Source: DASTHS01 sp035718085 (GTDB taxonomy: Bacteria; Actinomycetota; Acidimicrobiia; Acidimicrobiales; Palsa-688). Taken from it: a DNA stretch of 7,597 nucleotides. The translations under genes and the position numbers were made by a program. Below, piece by piece: positions 6,546 to 7,597 of the stretch. A model generated the notes under the pieces. It was given only the letters and a program-made list of their open reading frames with translations. It did not search any database and was not told the origin of the DNA. The number at the start of each line of letters is the position of its first letter. The stretch's first letter is position 1. The stretch lies in the NCBI GenBank assembly GCA_035718085.1, contig DASTHS010000251.1, positions 1 through 7,597 of the forward strand. Direction: 5' to 3'.

Positions 6546-6552
6546 ATGTTCG

Positions 6553-6558
6553 ATCATA
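6553..6558 (-). promoter_or_regulatory. Candidate -10 box (TATGAT) of the DUF222/HNH gene
   Basis: TATGAT matches the TATAAT consensus at five of six positions and ends 7 nt before the in-frame GTG at 6545. It overlaps the alternative ATG start (6557-6555), which could not be transcribed from this promoter. No clear -35 is seen upstream. Confidence 0.45.
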
Positions 6559-6618
6559 CGAGGGGGGTGCGACGATGCCGGCTGGCCGGGCGCACGAGTC
6601 GTGTAGCCCTTCGCCGGC

Positions 6619-6649
6619 GCGGCGCCCCCTCGTCAGAGGGCGGCGCCGC
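6619..6649 (-). terminator. Strong hairpin with the stop codon in its loop
   Basis: Bases 6619-6631 pair with 6636-6649 in 13 base pairs with one bulged base (6641), closing a 4-nt loop (6632-6635). On the minus strand the loop reads TGAC, and its TGA is the stop codon of the Cys-rich gene. Position and strength suggest a terminator separating this gene from the HNH gene; no T tract follows. Confidence 0.5.
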
Positions 6650-7316
6650 ATGCTGGGCACCACCTCACCTCGACGCCGAAGCGGGCCTCGAGTGCGGCCC
6701 GACCGGCGGTGTGGAGTCGGCAGCGGGCCCGACCGATGTGCTCGCGGATCGTCCGAACGATGAACTGGCCACGCTCGACCGGCGTGTCCCCGTAGCCCGG
6801 CGTGCCAACCGTGCCCTCGGCGATGACATCGCCCTCCTCGATGTCGCGCAACTCGAAGTTGTTGTCGTCATCGAGGGCTCCGACCTTCCACACCTTGGAG
6901 TATCGGCCCGTCGGCCGGAGGTCGAGCTCGATCCGCCAGTCGCCGTGGCGTTCACGGAAGTAGAACTTCCTGCCTTCGACGGTGCCCGACCACTGCTCGG
7001 GAGCGCCACCCCCGTAGCGGGTCACGACGACATCCGGCTGGCCGGCGAGCCAGGCGACGAGGTCGTCTTCTTGCGCCTGACGGCGGAGGGTCTGCTGCTG
7101 ACCTTCGGGGGACGCCCAGTACGCGTCCATCTCTGCCCTCCAGGCTTGCCAGTGGCGTCGGCGCTCGTCGGCGGTCCGCTGGCACGGACAGGCGAAGCCG
7201 TAGTCGTGGAAGTCGGTTGCGGGCAGGTGCGGGTGGCACGTGCAAGAGCACGGGGTCCCCTCATCCCGATTGGCGTCGAAGAGGCAGTCGAGCACGCCGG
7301 CGGCGAGGCGTGGCAC
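6633..7316 (-). CDS. Cys-rich protein of unknown function, probably 5'-truncated
   Basis: I do not recognise this family. From the GTG at 7316 it has 227 residues. A Cys/His cluster near the N-terminus (Cys23, Cys25, Cys27-His28, His30, Cys43, Cys45) and a C-terminal CPAC (Cys220, Cys223) with Cys199 and His202 suggest two zinc sites. Between them lie a charged helical segment (about 47-85) and a beta-rich part. No signal peptide or membrane segment is seen, so it is probably cytoplasmic. The GTG is the only usual start codon in frame, but it has neither a Shine-Dalgarno sequence nor a TANNNT box, and the frame upstream (7317-7457) still reads like protein. The real N-terminus therefore probably lay beyond the terminal repeat edge. 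It lies upstream of the HNH gene on the same strand, with a strong hairpin between them. Confidence 0.7.
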   Translation of the reverse strand: MPRLAAGVLDCLFDANRDEGTPCSCTCHPHLPATDFHDYGFACPCQRTADERRRHWQAWRAEMDAYWASPEGQQQTLRRQAQEDDLVAWLAGQPDVVVTRYGGGAPEQWSGTVEGRKFYFRERHGDWRIELDLRPTGRYSKVWKVGALDDDNNFELRDIEEGDVIAEGTVGTPGYGDTPVERGQFIVRTIREHIGRARCRLHTAGRAALEARFGVEVRWCPACGAAL

Positions 7317-7457
7317 GTCATCCGGGTCGACCCCGAGCCCGACCAGCGAGGTTTCGAGGAGCGCGAGGTAGCGCCGGCGAGCCTCCTGCTGTTGGCGCTC
7401 GCGCTCGGCGCGGCGCTCGTCGTCGGCGGCGCCGGAGAAGTCGATGACGTGGATCTC
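7317..7457 (-). pseudogene. Coding-like 5' extension of the Cys-rich gene, cut at the repeat
   Basis: In frame with the Cys-rich gene, these 47 codons contain no stop and translate to a plausible helical segment (EIHVIDFSGAADDERRAERE, then a Gln/Arg-rich stretch and YLALLETSLVGLGVDPDD). None of the codons is ATG, GTG or TTG. The frame continues into the terminal repeat as far as a TGA complementary to 7539-7541, again without a start. The gene is thus either truncated at 7457/7458 or joined to foreign sequence there. Confidence 0.55.
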
Positions 7458-7597
7458 GGGGTCTACTGACGTTGTCGTGGGTGGCGTGAGCGGCCATCCG
7501 CGGTGACACCCCGCATGGTTCCTAGCGTTTCGGGCTTCTCAAGGGTCCGAGACGTGGGAGGCCAGACGGGGTGTCGCAGCACAGGGTATGGAAGCGG
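7458..7597. repeat. Terminal inverted repeat, right copy (140 bp)
   Basis: The exact reverse complement of 2-141. Its inner edge (7457/7458) falls within the open frame of the Cys-rich gene, as the left copy's edge falls within helicase motif V. Read outward, an ATG at 7515 opens a frame (starting MVPSVSGFSRVRDVGGQTG) that remains open to the window end; I cannot match it to a known transposase. Confidence 0.95.

Noticed and set aside
1..7597. The whole window as a composite transposon or a linear replicon with telomeric inverted repeats
   Set aside because: No transposase, resolvase or telomere protein lies inside, the cargo is housekeeping-type, and the gene breaks at both edges suggest that the repeat intrudes on the region and does not bound a unit.

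Overview
The window is a very G+C-rich contig that looks like an actinobacterial genome, probably a metagenomic one. The support is the GC-saturated third codon positions, the GTG starts, TANNNT -10 boxes placed 6-7 nt before those starts (the leaderless pattern common in Actinobacteria), a DUF222/HNH gene of the 13E12 type, and divergent crotonase and tldD/tldE genes. I cannot assign a genus.

Layout. Positions 2-141 and 7458-7597 are a perfect 140-bp inverted repeat that closes the window at both ends. Just inside the left copy is the last ~55 codons of a UvrD/Rep-type helicase (to 308, + strand), cut in its motif V exactly at the repeat edge. Next is a convergent crotonase-family gene (338-1081, -). 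A 93-bp divergent promoter region separates it from tldD (1175-2611, +) and tldE/pmbA (2608-3963, +), which overlap by GTGA. After a probable terminator and about 300 bp without a convincing gene comes a CDP-alcohol phosphatidyltransferase (4270-4872, -). A 404-bp gene-free stretch then holds a remarkable ~118-nt interrupted palindrome (4972-5089) and other hairpins. It is followed by a DUF222/HNH endonuclease (5277-6545, -) and an unrecognised Cys-rich protein (6633-7316, -). The reading frame of that last protein runs on without a start codon into the right copy of the terminal repeat.

How the genes relate. TldD and TldE are the two subunits of one metalloprotease and form an operon. The crotonase (fatty acyl-CoA metabolism) and the phosphatidyltransferase (phospholipid head groups) are single housekeeping-type units. 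The HNH gene, the palindrome and the Cys-rich gene form the accessory part. I found no RiPP precursor for TldD/E, no CRISPR array, no tRNA or rRNA, and no intact transposase.

No undescribed system can be claimed with confidence. The best leads are the terminal inverted repeat, whose two inner edges both interrupt coding sequence (mobile-element ends or an assembly effect), the long interrupted palindrome next to the DUF222/HNH gene, and the leaderless arrangement at four transcription units, including a possible 4-codon mini-ORF that hands over to tldD.
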